DNA from: Veillonella_A intestinalis
GTDB lineage: Bacteria > Bacillota > Negativicutes > Veillonellales > Veillonellaceae
Assembly (NCBI RefSeq): GCF_943192895.1
Contig: NZ_CALPCB010000001.1
Coordinates: 186,001 to 250,000 of the forward strand
Direction: 5' to 3'
Length of the DNA stretch: 64,000 nucleotides
Positions within the stretch are counted from its first letter, which is position 1. Each line of letters starts with the position of its first letter. The position numbers were made by a program, and so were the translations under genes. The notes beneath the pieces are model-generated. The model was not told the DNA's origin, made no database searches, and saw nothing but the letters and a program-made list of their open reading frames with translations. Positions 8,780 to 17,488 of the stretch are shown here, piece after piece.

Positions 8780-9688
8780 ATGTTTAAAAAGTGGAGTTCA
8801 ACTTTATATGTAATGGCTATGGTCACGTTGGGTACATTCTTATTTGCTATAGGGATTAACGCCTTTGTAGTACCACATAAGTTAGTTAGTGGTGGTATTA
8901 GTGGGGTTGCGTTGATGCTGTATTATTTAACGGGCATTCAAGTCGGTACATTGAATTTACTTTTAAACATTCCCGTTTTGTATGCAGCTTATCGCTGGTT
9001 AGGTCGTTGGCATGTAATGATAACGATTTTTGGTACTGTAGTATCCTCCGTATTCATTAATATGTTGCGATTTTTGGCGGACTATAATTTAACGTCTGAC
9101 CCATTAGTGGGCGCTATCTTGGGGGGCTTATTCTGCGGTATTGGCGTAGGTACTGTATATCGCTCGGGCGGTAATGCAGGGGGGCTTGATCCTATTGCCT
9201 TGATTATTCGAAAGTATTATGGTTTGCAAATTGGTAGTATTGTGTTAGGCATTAACATGGTAATCTTAACCATTGCGGCATTTGTGGTTAATATTGAAGC
9301 GGCCGCTGTTACTTTGGTGAGTTTGTATATTTCGGCTATGCTAACAAACCGTGTTATTGTTGGTTTTGACCAGCGTAAAGCTGTTTTTATCATATCCTAT
9401 AAGCCTTATAAAATTTGTGATTTGATTATTAATCAGATTGGTCGTGGTGCCACCATTTTAAATGGGGAAGGTGCTTATACTCATCAGCATAAGCAGGTAA
9501 TTTTAGTAGTGGTTAGCTTAATGCAGGTTGCTAAACTTAAAAAGGCAGTAGAGGAAGAAGATCCAACAGCCTTTTTAATGGTAACTGATGTGGCGGAAGT
9601 TATTGGTGGTGGTTTTACGTTACCGTCAAAAGCGGAAACCCAGCAAGCAATTGAGCGTATTCGAGCTCGTGTTGAAGTAAATGAGTAG
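8780..9688 (+). CDS. YitT family membrane protein, second copy
   Basis: A 302-residue paralogue of the preceding gene, sharing the same membrane motifs (KLVSGGISGVAL, GGNAGGLDPIAL) and C-terminal soluble domain (IGRGATILNGEGAY). Its own ribosome site, TTAGGAGG, lies upstream. Clearest divergence is in the loop after the third membrane segment (MLRFLADYN against VEFMEQYQ) and at the C-terminus. Function is unknown for the family. Retention of both copies suggests a dosage effect, a heteromer or split substrates, which is inference. Confidence 0.85.
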   Translation: MFKKWSSTLYVMAMVTLGTFLFAIGINAFVVPHKLVSGGISGVALMLYYLTGIQVGTLNLLLNIPVLYAAYRWLGRWHVMITIFGTVVSSVFINMLRFLADYNLTSDPLVGAILGGLFCGIGVGTVYRSGGNAGGLDPIALIIRKYYGLQIGSIVLGINMVILTIAAFVVNIEAAAVTLVSLYISAMLTNRVIVGFDQRKAVFIISYKPYKICDLIINQIGRGATILNGEGAYTHQHKQVILVVVSLMQVAKLKKAVEEEDPTAFLMVTDVAEVIGGGFTLPSKAETQQAIERIRARVEVNE

Positions 9689-9700
9689 TTACTCATTTTT
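9679..9700 (+). terminator. Weak terminator overlapping the yitT stop codon
   Basis: AAATGAGTA (9679-9687) is complementary to TACTCATTT (9690-9698), followed by TT. The stem is AT-rich and takes in the stop codon of the second YitT gene, so termination may be partial. Confidence 0.35.
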
Positions 9701-9820
9701 GAGTATTATTTGATATATATATAGTCTTGATATAGTTTGACATAGTTTAATCATTGTTTTGAAATCACATAATAGTTAACCTATCGGTTAATAGTGTGGT
9801 GATGTGTAATGGAGGATTTT

Positions 9821-11500
9821 ATGGCACATGCATTAGCAGGCACTTTGGTGCGTTCAGAAGATTTGATTGATTTAGAGTCTATTATTGAAGCGTATTATGA
9901 AATAGCGCCGCAGTATGAGAATAAAGAGCAACGAATTTCTTTTGGTACATCAGGGCATCGAGGTAAGTCTTTGACAGGTAGTTTTAATGAATTGCATGTG
10001 GCAGCTATTACACAAGCGATTTGTGATGGTCGTAAAGAATTTGGGGCTACCGGTGTTTGTTTTGTAGGTCACGATACACATGCTTTGTCAGAACCTGCGA
10101 TTGAAACGGTGTTAGAAGTATTGGCTGCTAATGGTGTGGTGGCAGCGGTAGATGGGGAAAATGGGTTTGTACCAACGCCTAGCGTTTCACGTGCGATTAT
10201 TCGTTACAATGAAATTATAGATACGCAATCGACTGTAGCTTTTGTGCCTGATTTTTTAAAAGACAAAGTTGGTCAAGGTAAAGCCGATGGCATTATTATT
10301 ACCCCTTCTCACAATCCTCCGGATCAAGGGGGCATTAAATATAATCCGATTAATGGTGGGCCGGCAGATACTACCATTACGAAATGGATTGAAACAAAAG
10401 CTAATGAGTATATTAAAGCTGGCGGTGAAGGGATTCGCCGTGTGGCTATTGATGAGATTGATTCAGGTCTTCAATGGGAATATGACTATAAAGGCTTATA
10501 TGTGAAGGAATTAGCAGAAGTTATTAATTTTGAAGCAATTCGTAAAGCTAAGCCTAAGGTATTGGTGAATGCACTTGGTGGCAGTGGTATGGAATACTGG
10601 GAAGCTATCAGTGATACATATGACCTTGATTTGACAATTATTAATAATGAATACGATCCAACTTTTAGTTTCATGCCTTATGACCATGATGGGGTAGTTC
10701 GCATGGATTGTTCTTCCACCTATGCTATGGCTGATGTGGTAAAACAGATTGGGCAATTTGATTTAGCTGTGGGGAATGATCCTGATTATGATCGTTATGG
10801 CATAGTGACTAAAGCTGGGCTAATGGCGCCTAATCACTTTTTGATAACTGCAGGAGCGTATTTATTTTATAATCGTAAGTGGGCGGGCAAAGGATTTGGG
10901 AAAACCGCCGTTGTCACTGGTATGGTGGATAAATTCTGTGCTGATAATGACATTACTGTATATGAAGTGCCTGTAGGGTTTAAATATTTTGCCGCCCTTC
11001 TATTCGATGGCACTATTGGCATTGGTGGCGAAGAAAGTGCAGGAGCCTCTTTCCTTAAAAAGGATGGCACTGTTTGGACTACTGACAAAGATGGCATAAT
11101 TATGGCTTTACTTGCTATGGAAATGTGGTCTGTTACAGGACGAACTCCGGATCAATTATATGAAGCTTTGACGCAGCGTTATGGTAGTCCTATTTTTACA
11201 CGTATTGATACTCCATGTAGCAAAGTGACTAAAGAGGCTTTGAGCCAACTTCAAGCTAGTGATGTGCAGGCTACAGAATTAGCAGGTGAGCCGATTGAGT
11301 CAATTCGTACTACTTCGTTATATGGTGAATACGGACTTGGCGGTTTACGTATTACGACAGAAAAAAGTTTTTTAGTAGCACGTCCTTCTGGAACGGAAGA
11401 TTTATACAAAGTATATGCAGAAAGTTTCAATGGCGAAGACGCCTTAAATTCTTTGTTAAAAGCAGGTCAAGACCTTGTAAACGAGGTTACTGCACGGTAG
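9821..11500 (+). CDS. pgm: Phosphoglucomutase (alpha-D-glucose phosphate-specific)
   Basis: Interconverts glucose 1-phosphate and glucose 6-phosphate in the cytoplasm, feeding nucleotide-sugar synthesis. A 559-residue alpha-D-phosphohexomutase, close in length and layout to E. coli Pgm. It has FGTSGHRG near residue 41, the phosphoserine loop TPSHNPP (Ser about 163), the metal loop DPDYDR near 320, the sugar loop GEESAG and a C-terminal RPSGTED phosphate motif. I start at 9821 (MAHALAG) because GGAGG at 9811-9815 is ideally spaced from it; an ATG at 9809 overlaps that site. The inverted repeat TTAACC-N4-GGTTAA at 9776-9791 may be regulatory. Confidence 0.93.
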   Translation: MAHALAGTLVRSEDLIDLESIIEAYYEIAPQYENKEQRISFGTSGHRGKSLTGSFNELHVAAITQAICDGRKEFGATGVCFVGHDTHALSEPAIETVLEVLAANGVVAAVDGENGFVPTPSVSRAIIRYNEIIDTQSTVAFVPDFLKDKVGQGKADGIIITPSHNPPDQGGIKYNPINGGPADTTITKWIETKANEYIKAGGEGIRRVAIDEIDSGLQWEYDYKGLYVKELAEVINFEAIRKAKPKVLVNALGGSGMEYWEAISDTYDLDLTIINNEYDPTFSFMPYDHDGVVRMDCSSTYAMADVVKQIGQFDLAVGNDPDYDRYGIVTKAGLMAPNHFLITAGAYLFYNRKWAGKGFGKTAVVTGMVDKFCADNDITVYEVPVGFKYFAALLFDGTIGIGGEESAGASFLKKDGTVWTTDKDGIIMALLAMEMWSVTGRTPDQLYEALTQRYGSPIFTRIDTPCSKVTKEALSQLQASDVQATELAGEPIESIRTTSLYGEYGLGGLRITTEKSFLVARPSGTEDLYKVYAESFNGEDALNSLLKAGQDLVNEVTAR

Positions 11501-11517
11501 AATTGTAAAATAAATTG

Positions 11518-11526
11518 TGATATAAT
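11518..11526 (+). promoter_or_regulatory. Extended -10 promoter of the ACT/UPF0210 genes
   Basis: TGATATAAT, an extended -10 hexamer, lies 62 bp before the ACT-domain start. No good -35 is present, as expected for this promoter type. Confidence 0.4.
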
Positions 11527-11587
11527 ATAACATTATTGAAATACAGAGAGAAACGTTGAATTAGGTATTAAGGAAAAGGTGAATCAC

Positions 11588-11857
11588 ATGAAAGTAGTTG
11601 TAACTGTAGTAGGGGTAGACCGAGTGGGAATCATTGCCCGCGTTGCTACCGTATTGGCAGAAAATAATGTAAATATTGTATCCATCAACCAGACGATTTT
11701 AGATGGGATGTTTAACATGATTATGATGTGTGAAGCCGCAGATCCGACAGCGCTTCAAAAGGTGCAAGAAGCATTAACTGTTGAGGGGGAACAGTTAGGT
11801 GTTCAAATTATGGCGCAACATGCGGATATATTCCTTAGCATGCATCGCGTAGGGTAG
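11588..11857 (+). CDS. ACT domain-containing protein (UPF0237 type)
   Basis: An 89-residue protein made only of an ACT domain (VTVVGVDRVGIIARVATVLAE near residues 5-25, NVNIVSINQTI after it). ACT domains bind amino acids and usually regulate a partner. The start at 11588 follows AAGGAAAAGGTG; a GTG nine bases upstream lies inside that site. The next gene begins 8 bp after the stop and encodes a UPF0210 protein. This UPF0237-UPF0210 pairing is common in Firmicutes, so the ACT protein is likely a sensor subunit for it (inference). Confidence 0.88.
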   Translation: MKVVVTVVGVDRVGIIARVATVLAENNVNIVSINQTILDGMFNMIMMCEAADPTALQKVQEALTVEGEQLGVQIMAQHADIFLSMHRVG

Positions 11858-11865
11858 GTGACACT

Positions 11866-13224
11866 ATGTTAAGCATCGAGAATATTATTGAAACTAACCA
11901 GATGATTCGTGATAATAAATTAGATGTTCGTACGATTACTATGGGCATTAGTTTATTAGGTTGTACTGCGTCTGATGGTAAGACGCTTTGTACGCGCATT
12001 TATGACCATATAACTAAGGAAGCTGAAAATTTAGTAGCTACTGGCGAAGCGATTGCGCAAGAATATGGGGTGCCAATTATCAATAAACGAGTATCGGTTA
12101 CACCTATTTCCTTAGTTGCGGCAGGTAGTGATTTAAAAAGCTATGTACCAGTAGCGGAAGCCCTTGATAAGGCAGCTAAAGCAGTGGGCGTTAATTTTAT
12201 TGGCGGGTTTTCTGCTTTAGTAAGTAAAGGGTATACAGAAGGGGATCGTCGTTTAATTGCATCGATTCCAGAAGCACTAGCGACTACAGATTTGGTATGT
12301 AGTTCTGTTGGTATTGGTTCCACTAAGGCAGGTATCAATATGGATGCTGTTGCTGAAATGGGACAAATTGTAAAACAGACGGCAGAGCTTACTGCAGACC
12401 GTGATGCATTTGGGTGTGCTAAGCTTGTCATTTTTTGTAATCCTGTCGAAGATAATCCATTTATGGCAGGAGCATTTCATGGTGTCACAGAAGGTAATAC
12501 TACGATTAGCGTTGGTGTCAGTGGACCAGGGGTTGTTAAACATGCATTGGAAGCTGTGCGTGGACGACCTTTTGATGAGGTGGCCGAAACGATTAAACGC
12601 ACAGCCTTCAAAATTACACGCGTTGGCCAATTAGTGGCTCAGGAAGCTTCACGGCGATTAGGTAAGCAGTTTGGGATAATTGATTTATCCTTAGCTCCTA
12701 CGCCTGCTGTGGGCGACTCCGTAGCGCATGTATTAGAAGAAATGGGTATTACCTCCTGTGGGGCTCATGGTACTACAGCAGCATTAGCCTTGCTTAATGA
12801 TGCCGTGAAAAAAGGTGGCCTCATGGCATCTTCTCATGTAGGTGGTTTGAGTGGTGCCTTTATTCCTGTTAGTGAGGATAAAGGTATGATCGATGCTGTA
12901 TCAGTAGGTAGTTTAAGTTTGGACAAATTAGAAGCTATGACTTGCGTATGTTCCGTAGGTCTAGATATGATTGCGGTGCCGGGCGATACATCGGCAGCCA
13001 CTATTTCGGCTATTATTGCTGATGAAGCTGCTATTGGTATGATTAATAATAAAACAACTGCTGTTCGACTTATTCCTGTACCTGGTAAAACAGTGGGAGA
13101 AATGGTTGAATTTGGCGGTTTATTGGGATATTGCCCAATTATTGAAGTAAGTCCGTTTGGGGCAGAAGAGTTCATTCAACGAGGTGGACGAATTCCAGCA
13201 CCTATTCGTAGTCTTACAAACTAA
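11866..13224 (+). CDS. UPF0210 (DUF711, PFL-like fold) family protein
   Basis: A 452-residue cytoplasmic protein of a widespread but poorly characterised family related in fold to glycyl-radical enzymes of the pyruvate formate-lyase type. Recognisable parts are the N-terminal DVRTITMGISLLGC, NKRVSVTPIS, the glycine-rich GVSGPGVV near residue 225 and CGAHGTTAAL near 305. I see no C-terminal glycyl-radical loop of the usual RVxG type. Translationally close to the ACT-domain gene, with which it probably acts. Biochemical function unknown. Confidence 0.85.
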   Translation: MLSIENIIETNQMIRDNKLDVRTITMGISLLGCTASDGKTLCTRIYDHITKEAENLVATGEAIAQEYGVPIINKRVSVTPISLVAAGSDLKSYVPVAEALDKAAKAVGVNFIGGFSALVSKGYTEGDRRLIASIPEALATTDLVCSSVGIGSTKAGINMDAVAEMGQIVKQTAELTADRDAFGCAKLVIFCNPVEDNPFMAGAFHGVTEGNTTISVGVSGPGVVKHALEAVRGRPFDEVAETIKRTAFKITRVGQLVAQEASRRLGKQFGIIDLSLAPTPAVGDSVAHVLEEMGITSCGAHGTTAALALLNDAVKKGGLMASSHVGGLSGAFIPVSEDKGMIDAVSVGSLSLDKLEAMTCVCSVGLDMIAVPGDTSAATISAIIADEAAIGMINNKTTAVRLIPVPGKTVGEMVEFGGLLGYCPIIEVSPFGAEEFIQRGGRIPAPIRSLTN

Positions 13225-13248
13225 GGATAAGCACGAGGAGGTGCAGTA

Positions 13249-14298
13249 ATGACGGTGTACGTGTGGGCATTCATAATTGCTTTAGTCATTACGTTTGCGA
13301 TTACACCGCTAATTAAAAAGTTGGCGATTAATATTGGGGCTATGGATAAACCAGATGCGCGTAAAGTGCATCATGGGGCGATTCCCCGCTTAGGTGGCTT
13401 AGCTATCTTTATTGGCTATATGATTTCCGTTATCTACTCAGTAGACGATTTAAGTGCTGAAATGGGCTTATTAATTGGCTCAGTGGTGCTTGTAGCTGTT
13501 GGCATTTGGGATGATGTGAAACAAATTGGTCCTAAAACAAAATTAACAGGTCAAATTTTAGCGGCTGCAGTAGTCGTGGCCTTTGGTAATCAAGTAGAAT
13601 TTATTACTAATCCTTGGGGGCATGTCTTTTATTTGGGCATTTTTTCAATTCCTCTAACTATCTTTTGGATTGTAGGTTTTACTAATATCGTGAATTTAAT
13701 TGATGGTTTGGATGGATTGGCAGCTGGTATTTCGTTGATTTCTTCCATTGCTATATTCACGGTACTTTGGCAAATGGGACAAACTGATTTAGCTTGTATT
13801 GCATTGGCTCTAGCTGGTGCTGCTTGCGGTTTTTTACGGTATAACTTTAATCCTGCTAAAATCTTTATGGGTGATACAGGAAGTATGTTATTAGGCTATA
13901 CTATGGCTACCATTTCCGTTATGGGGGCTGTTAAGACCGCTGCGACAATTTCTCTAGTTGTTCCTGTTATTGTATTAGGTTTGCCTATTTTAGATACGAC
14001 ATTTGCTATTATTCGTCGTAAAATTAATGGACGTCCAGTATTTAAGCCTGATAAAGGACATATGCATCACCGTTTATTAGCGTTGGGCTTATCTCAAAAA
14101 CAAGCGGTGTTACTCATGTATGCCGTAACTGCTTTATTAGGTTATATAGCTATTTTGTTAGCAAAAGTAAATATTTTAGTTGGCATTGCTATTGTGCTAG
14201 CTATTTTGTGTGTTTGTGTGTTTATTGCTACTAAGCTTGGTATGATTGCTAAAGATGAAGTAGTAGCAAAAGAAGAAACAGTTACAAATAGACGGTAA
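13249..14298 (+). CDS. Undecaprenyl-phosphate sugar-1-phosphate transferase (WecA/TagO-like)
   Basis: Transfers a HexNAc-1-phosphate (probably GlcNAc-1-P) from its UDP-sugar to undecaprenyl phosphate at the inner membrane, starting envelope polysaccharide assembly. A 349-residue polytopic protein with the MraY/WecA-family Asp motifs: VNLIDGLDGLAAG near residue 150, FMGDTGSMLLG near 207, and the cytoplasmic HMHHRL loop near 270. GAGGAGG precedes the start. Downstream is the UDP-GlcNAc 2-epimerase gene, so the two probably build one glycan, perhaps a lipopolysaccharide O-chain or enterobacterial-common-antigen-like polymer (inference). Confidence 0.9.
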   Translation: MTVYVWAFIIALVITFAITPLIKKLAINIGAMDKPDARKVHHGAIPRLGGLAIFIGYMISVIYSVDDLSAEMGLLIGSVVLVAVGIWDDVKQIGPKTKLTGQILAAAVVVAFGNQVEFITNPWGHVFYLGIFSIPLTIFWIVGFTNIVNLIDGLDGLAAGISLISSIAIFTVLWQMGQTDLACIALALAGAACGFLRYNFNPAKIFMGDTGSMLLGYTMATISVMGAVKTAATISLVVPVIVLGLPILDTTFAIIRRKINGRPVFKPDKGHMHHRLLALGLSQKQAVLLMYAVTALLGYIAILLAKVNILVGIAIVLAILCVCVFIATKLGMIAKDEVVAKEETVTNRR

Positions 14299-14305
14299 TC
14301 TGCGA

Positions 14306-14330
14306 GCGCTTGTACGGATTGTACAGGCGC
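14306..14330 (+). other. Intercistronic hairpin between wecA-like gene and wecB
   Basis: GCGCTTGTAC pairs with GTACAGGCGC (10 bp, one G-T pair) around a 5-base loop. No T run follows, so it is more likely an mRNA stability or processing element than a terminator. Confidence 0.4.
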
Positions 14331-14383
14331 CTTCATAGCATACAGGGATTTATCTTGTGGCTAGCGATTTATGGGAGGTAATT

Positions 14384-15529
14384 ATGTTAAAAGTAATGAC
14401 AGTCTTTGGTACACGACCAGAAGCAATTAAAATGGCACCTGTAGTGAAAGCGTTACAAGCAGCGCCAGATATGGAAGCAATTGTAACGGTTACTGCGCAA
14501 CATCGCGAGATGCTAGATCAAGTGTTAGATTTATTTGCTATTACACCAGACTACGATTTAAATATTATGAGTCAGGGGCAAACTTTGTATGATGTAACTA
14601 CACGTGCCTTAGAAGGACTTAAAGATGTGCTGATGGAAGCTAAACCTGATGTAGTATTAGTTCATGGTGATACGACAACTACCTTTGCTGGCGCTTTGGC
14701 CTCTTTTTATCAAGAAATTCCTGTAGGTCATGTGGAAGCTGGCTTGCGTACGGGCAATATTTATTCCCCATTCCCAGAAGAAATGAATCGTAAATTGACA
14801 GGCTCTTTAGCCACTTATCATTTTGCACCTACTTCGAGTGCAGAAAAGAACTTAATGAAAGAAAATGTAAGTTCGGCACATTTATATGTGACTGGTAATA
14901 CTGTTATTGATGCTCTTCAAACGACGGTAAAAGAGAATTATCAGTTTGAAGAAGATTTATTGAATACATTGGATTATAAGGGGCGTCGGATTGTATTAGT
15001 TACCACTCATCGCCGTGAAAATCTTGGTGAACCAATGCGTCATGTATATAAAGCAATTCGTCGCTTAGTTGATGCCTTTGAGGATATTGAAGTAGTATTC
15101 CCTGTTCATAAAAATCCAAAAGTACGAAGCATTGTTAACGAAGAATTAGGGAGTGTAGATCATGTCCATTTAATTGATCCTTTAGATTATGAACCATTTG
15201 CTAATTTAATGGCTCGCTCTTATCTATTGATGACAGACTCTGGTGGCATTCAAGAAGAAGCACCTGCTTTGGGGAAACCTGTGCTTGTGCTTCGTAATAC
15301 AACGGAGCGTCCAGAAGCTGTTACAGCAGGTACAGTACGTTTAGTAGGGACTGATGAAAATACTGTTTATGATACAGCCCATCGTTTATTAGCTGATAAA
15401 GAGGCCTATGATGTGATGGCAAACTCAGTAAATCCTTATGGGGATGGTATTGCGTCACAACGCATTATTGAAGCTTTGCGATATGAATTTTTGCAGAGTG
15501 GCAAGAAGCCAAGTCGTTTTGGTTATTAA
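14384..15529 (+). CDS. wecB: UDP-N-acetylglucosamine 2-epimerase (non-hydrolysing)
   Basis: Converts UDP-GlcNAc to UDP-ManNAc. A 381-residue two-Rossmann protein with the family N-terminus VFGTRPEAIKMAP, VHGDTTTTFAG near residue 93, the HVEAGLRTG loop near 115, and TDSGGIQEEAP near 290 that binds the UDP-sugar. The start at 14384 follows GGGAGG; an upstream in-frame GTG has no such site. It sits after the WecA-like gene and would supply ManNAc for the same polymer, and its UDP-GlcNAc substrate is the product of the GlmS/GlmM route encoded later in the window. Confidence 0.93.
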   Translation: MLKVMTVFGTRPEAIKMAPVVKALQAAPDMEAIVTVTAQHREMLDQVLDLFAITPDYDLNIMSQGQTLYDVTTRALEGLKDVLMEAKPDVVLVHGDTTTTFAGALASFYQEIPVGHVEAGLRTGNIYSPFPEEMNRKLTGSLATYHFAPTSSAEKNLMKENVSSAHLYVTGNTVIDALQTTVKENYQFEEDLLNTLDYKGRRIVLVTTHRRENLGEPMRHVYKAIRRLVDAFEDIEVVFPVHKNPKVRSIVNEELGSVDHVHLIDPLDYEPFANLMARSYLLMTDSGGIQEEAPALGKPVLVLRNTTERPEAVTAGTVRLVGTDENTVYDTAHRLLADKEAYDVMANSVNPYGDGIASQRIIEALRYEFLQSGKKPSRFGY

Positions 15530-15954
15530 TCATAATAGGTCATTTGCGTTATTGTAGTTAACCAGATGGCTTATTGAAGTTAATGAATTTAGCTATTAAA
15601 GTTAATCAGCATATAGTAATTAATTAGTGGATACACTAATAATTGAGGGCTGATGTATAGCTGGAACTTAAAAATTTTATTTGATTAGCTATATTAATTT
15701 ATACAAAAAGGCCTAAAAATAGCCTTCATTATTCTTGTCAAGCATGAATGAAATTCGAGTTAGTAATCATAAAAATATATCACAGTGATTATATTATTTG
15801 ATGAATTGAGACGAAGATATAAATTAAATAGGCGATTCGATATTATAAAATAAAGCGTTTGTTATATATAGAGAAAAATCGTTATTTGCGTATCGTATAT
15901 ATTTAAATATTTTGTGAAGTGAAAAAGCTATAAATTATAGTTGCTATAGGTGCA
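15530..15954. other. AT-rich intergenic region before the ATP synthase operon
   Basis: No gene is visible. It contains degenerate repeats at 15547-15613, a weak hairpin (AAGGC 15708-15712 with GCCTT 15722-15726, no T run) that might be a poor terminator for wecB, and otherwise AT-rich sequence with stops in all frames. The operon promoter lies at its right-hand edge. Confidence 0.6.
15547..15613. repeat. Degenerate 22-23 bp tandem repeat (three units)
   Basis: Three imperfect units of about 22, 23 and 22 bp share a core close to TTATTGAAGTTAAT (in units beginning at 15547, 15569 and 15592). AT richness could create such similarity by chance, so the call is tentative. Confidence 0.35.
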
Positions 15955-15984
15955 TTGGCTAAAGTAATGACAAAATGTTATAAT
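15955..15984 (+). promoter_or_regulatory. Promoter of the ATP synthase operon
   Basis: TTGGCT (15955-15960), an 18-bp spacer and TATAAT (15979-15984) make a good sigma-70-type promoter. It gives a 5' leader of roughly 85 bases before the first gene. Confidence 0.65.
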
Positions 15985-16075
15985 TTAGTGACTGTTAAAT
16001 TTCCTTATTTTATACTTGAACCATACAGTATAGTGGGGAGGTTATCATATTAGTTAACAAAGTGTAGGTGATGCT

Positions 16076-16282
16076 ATGAAGCGACTAGATTCCACTACTT
16101 TAAAAGCTTTAAATGTAGCGCTATCAGCAGGTTTTTCTTTGCTAGTATCTATTTTAGGATGTATAGCAATAGGACGCGGCATAGATTATCTATTTGATGT
16201 ATCGCCGTGGGGGACTCTGATAGGAGGCATTATAGGAGGCTTAGGAGGCTTATACTCTCTTTACTTGAGAGTTGTTTCCTGA
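16076..16282 (+). CDS. AtpZ-like small membrane protein (ATP synthase operon)
   Basis: A 68-residue protein with two transmembrane helices separated by a short loop (GRGIDYLFDVSPWG) and a glycine-rich second helix (IGGIIGGLGGLYSLY). It matches the F0F1-ATPase-associated AtpZ/AtpI-type family (two-helix small proteins). It is the first gene of the operon and is followed 13 bp later by a separate AtpI-like gene. Such proteins are thought to help c-ring assembly or import magnesium or calcium; which applies here is unknown. Confidence 0.75.
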   Translation: MKRLDSTTLKALNVALSAGFSLLVSILGCIAIGRGIDYLFDVSPWGTLIGGIIGGLGGLYSLYLRVVS

Positions 16283-16295
16283 AAGGGGATAGAGC

Positions 16296-16685
16296 ATGGC
16301 GGATTTTGTGGAATTTTTAAAGCGTATGACAGCCTATTTATTTTTCACAACAATTAGCATTATGTTATTGCTAGAAGTTTTGGATTATGAACAGTACATC
16401 CTAGGTTGGCTTTGGGGATGTGGCATTAATTTTTTATACTTGCTTGTTTTAGGGCTGTGGATTTATCGAGTTCGTCATAAGGATATTCGCGTTATAGAAA
16501 AAGCAACCAAGGCGGGATCTGCAGTGCGGCTTACCTTAGTTGCCTTTGGAACCATATTGGCAGCTTTTCTGTTTGATAATTTTCCGTTCGTTGCATATAT
16601 GTTAGGTCTGTTGGCGTGGCGCCCCTTATCTATCATAGAACGAATTCGGTATAACATGCAGAATGGCTGGAATAGTTTAATTTAG
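16296..16685 (+). CDS. atpI: ATP synthase subunit I-like protein
   Basis: A 129-residue integral membrane protein with about four hydrophobic helices (FFTTISIMLLLEVLDY, LGWLWGCGINFLYLLV, LTLVAFGTILAAFLF, FVAYMLGLLAWRPLS). Position between the AtpZ-like gene and atpB, together with size and topology, identifies it as an AtpI-type protein, likely a chaperone for c-ring assembly. Sequence conservation in this family is low, so the assignment rests partly on context. GAAAGGGG precedes the start. Confidence 0.75.
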   Translation: MADFVEFLKRMTAYLFFTTISIMLLLEVLDYEQYILGWLWGCGINFLYLLVLGLWIYRVRHKDIRVIEKATKAGSAVRLTLVAFGTILAAFLFDNFPFVAYMLGLLAWRPLSIIERIRYNMQNGWNSLI

Positions 16686-16743
16686 TGCATATTCGTAAAT
16701 TTAGATAAATAGTAGCTAAAATTCGTGAAAGGAGGTGAACCTT

Positions 16744-17415
16744 ATGGAGTTACATACCGGTAACCATACCGTTGTTCACATGTGGGGAATGGCATTTAAT
16801 ATGGATACCCTATATATGACATGGCTTGTATTTGGTATTCTTATTGTCATTGCCTTTTTTGCTACACGACAAGTTAACATGGTTCCCACAGGAGTTCAGA
16901 ATGTTGTGGAATTTATATTAGAAGCTATTGGCAACCAGTTGAAGGGACCTTTAGGTAAGCACTTTAATAAGGTAAGTTCGCTACTATTTACGTTCTTTTT
17001 CTTTATCTTAGTAAGTAATGAATTGGGATTAATACCAAGCCCACATATCTTGGTATCGCCTACTAATGATTTGAATACGACGTTAGGACTGGCACTAGCT
17101 AGTTCATTTAGTATTTGGGTTATTGGGGCACGTATCAAAGGGCCTGCTTACTTCAAGCACTTTTTTCAACCGTTTGCCGTTTTCGTAATTTTCCATCTTA
17201 TGGAAGAGATTTCTAAACCGATTACGCTTAGTTTCCGTCTTTTTGGCAACATTGTAGCCGGTGAAATTGTGTTGGAATTGTTAAATGGATTGGCACCATA
17301 TTTAACACCGATTATCTGGATTGTATTTAGTCTTTTTGTTGGTGTTATTCAAGCCTTTGTATTTACTATTTTAGTAACATCCTACTTAGGGATGGCGGTT
17401 TCAGAAGAACATTAA
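16744..17415 (+). CDS. atpB: ATP synthase F0 subunit a
   Basis: The stator channel subunit that passes ions to and from the c-ring. At 223 residues it is normal for the short bacterial form. The essential arginine is in LSFRLFGNIVAGE near residue 165, and the last helices (FVGVIQAFVFTILVTSYLG) are typical. I use the ATG at 16744, nine bases into the longest frame, because AAAGGAGG ends just before it. No features seen allow a proton or sodium assignment from this subunit alone. Confidence 0.95.
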   Translation: MELHTGNHTVVHMWGMAFNMDTLYMTWLVFGILIVIAFFATRQVNMVPTGVQNVVEFILEAIGNQLKGPLGKHFNKVSSLLFTFFFFILVSNELGLIPSPHILVSPTNDLNTTLGLALASSFSIWVIGARIKGPAYFKHFFQPFAVFVIFHLMEEISKPITLSFRLFGNIVAGEIVLELLNGLAPYLTPIIWIVFSLFVGVIQAFVFTILVTSYLGMAVSEEH

Positions 17416-17488
17416 TCACCATAGTTTTACAATCTAATTAAGTAGATATTAGATAGTATTAAATTACATTTTTAGGAGGAATTTTATT

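Noticed and set aside
9776..9791. TTAACC-N4-GGTTAA before pgm as a firm operator
   Set aside because: A six-bp AT-rich dyad can arise by chance; mentioned under pgm only.
15708..15726. Terminator of wecB
   Set aside because: Only five pairs and no T run.
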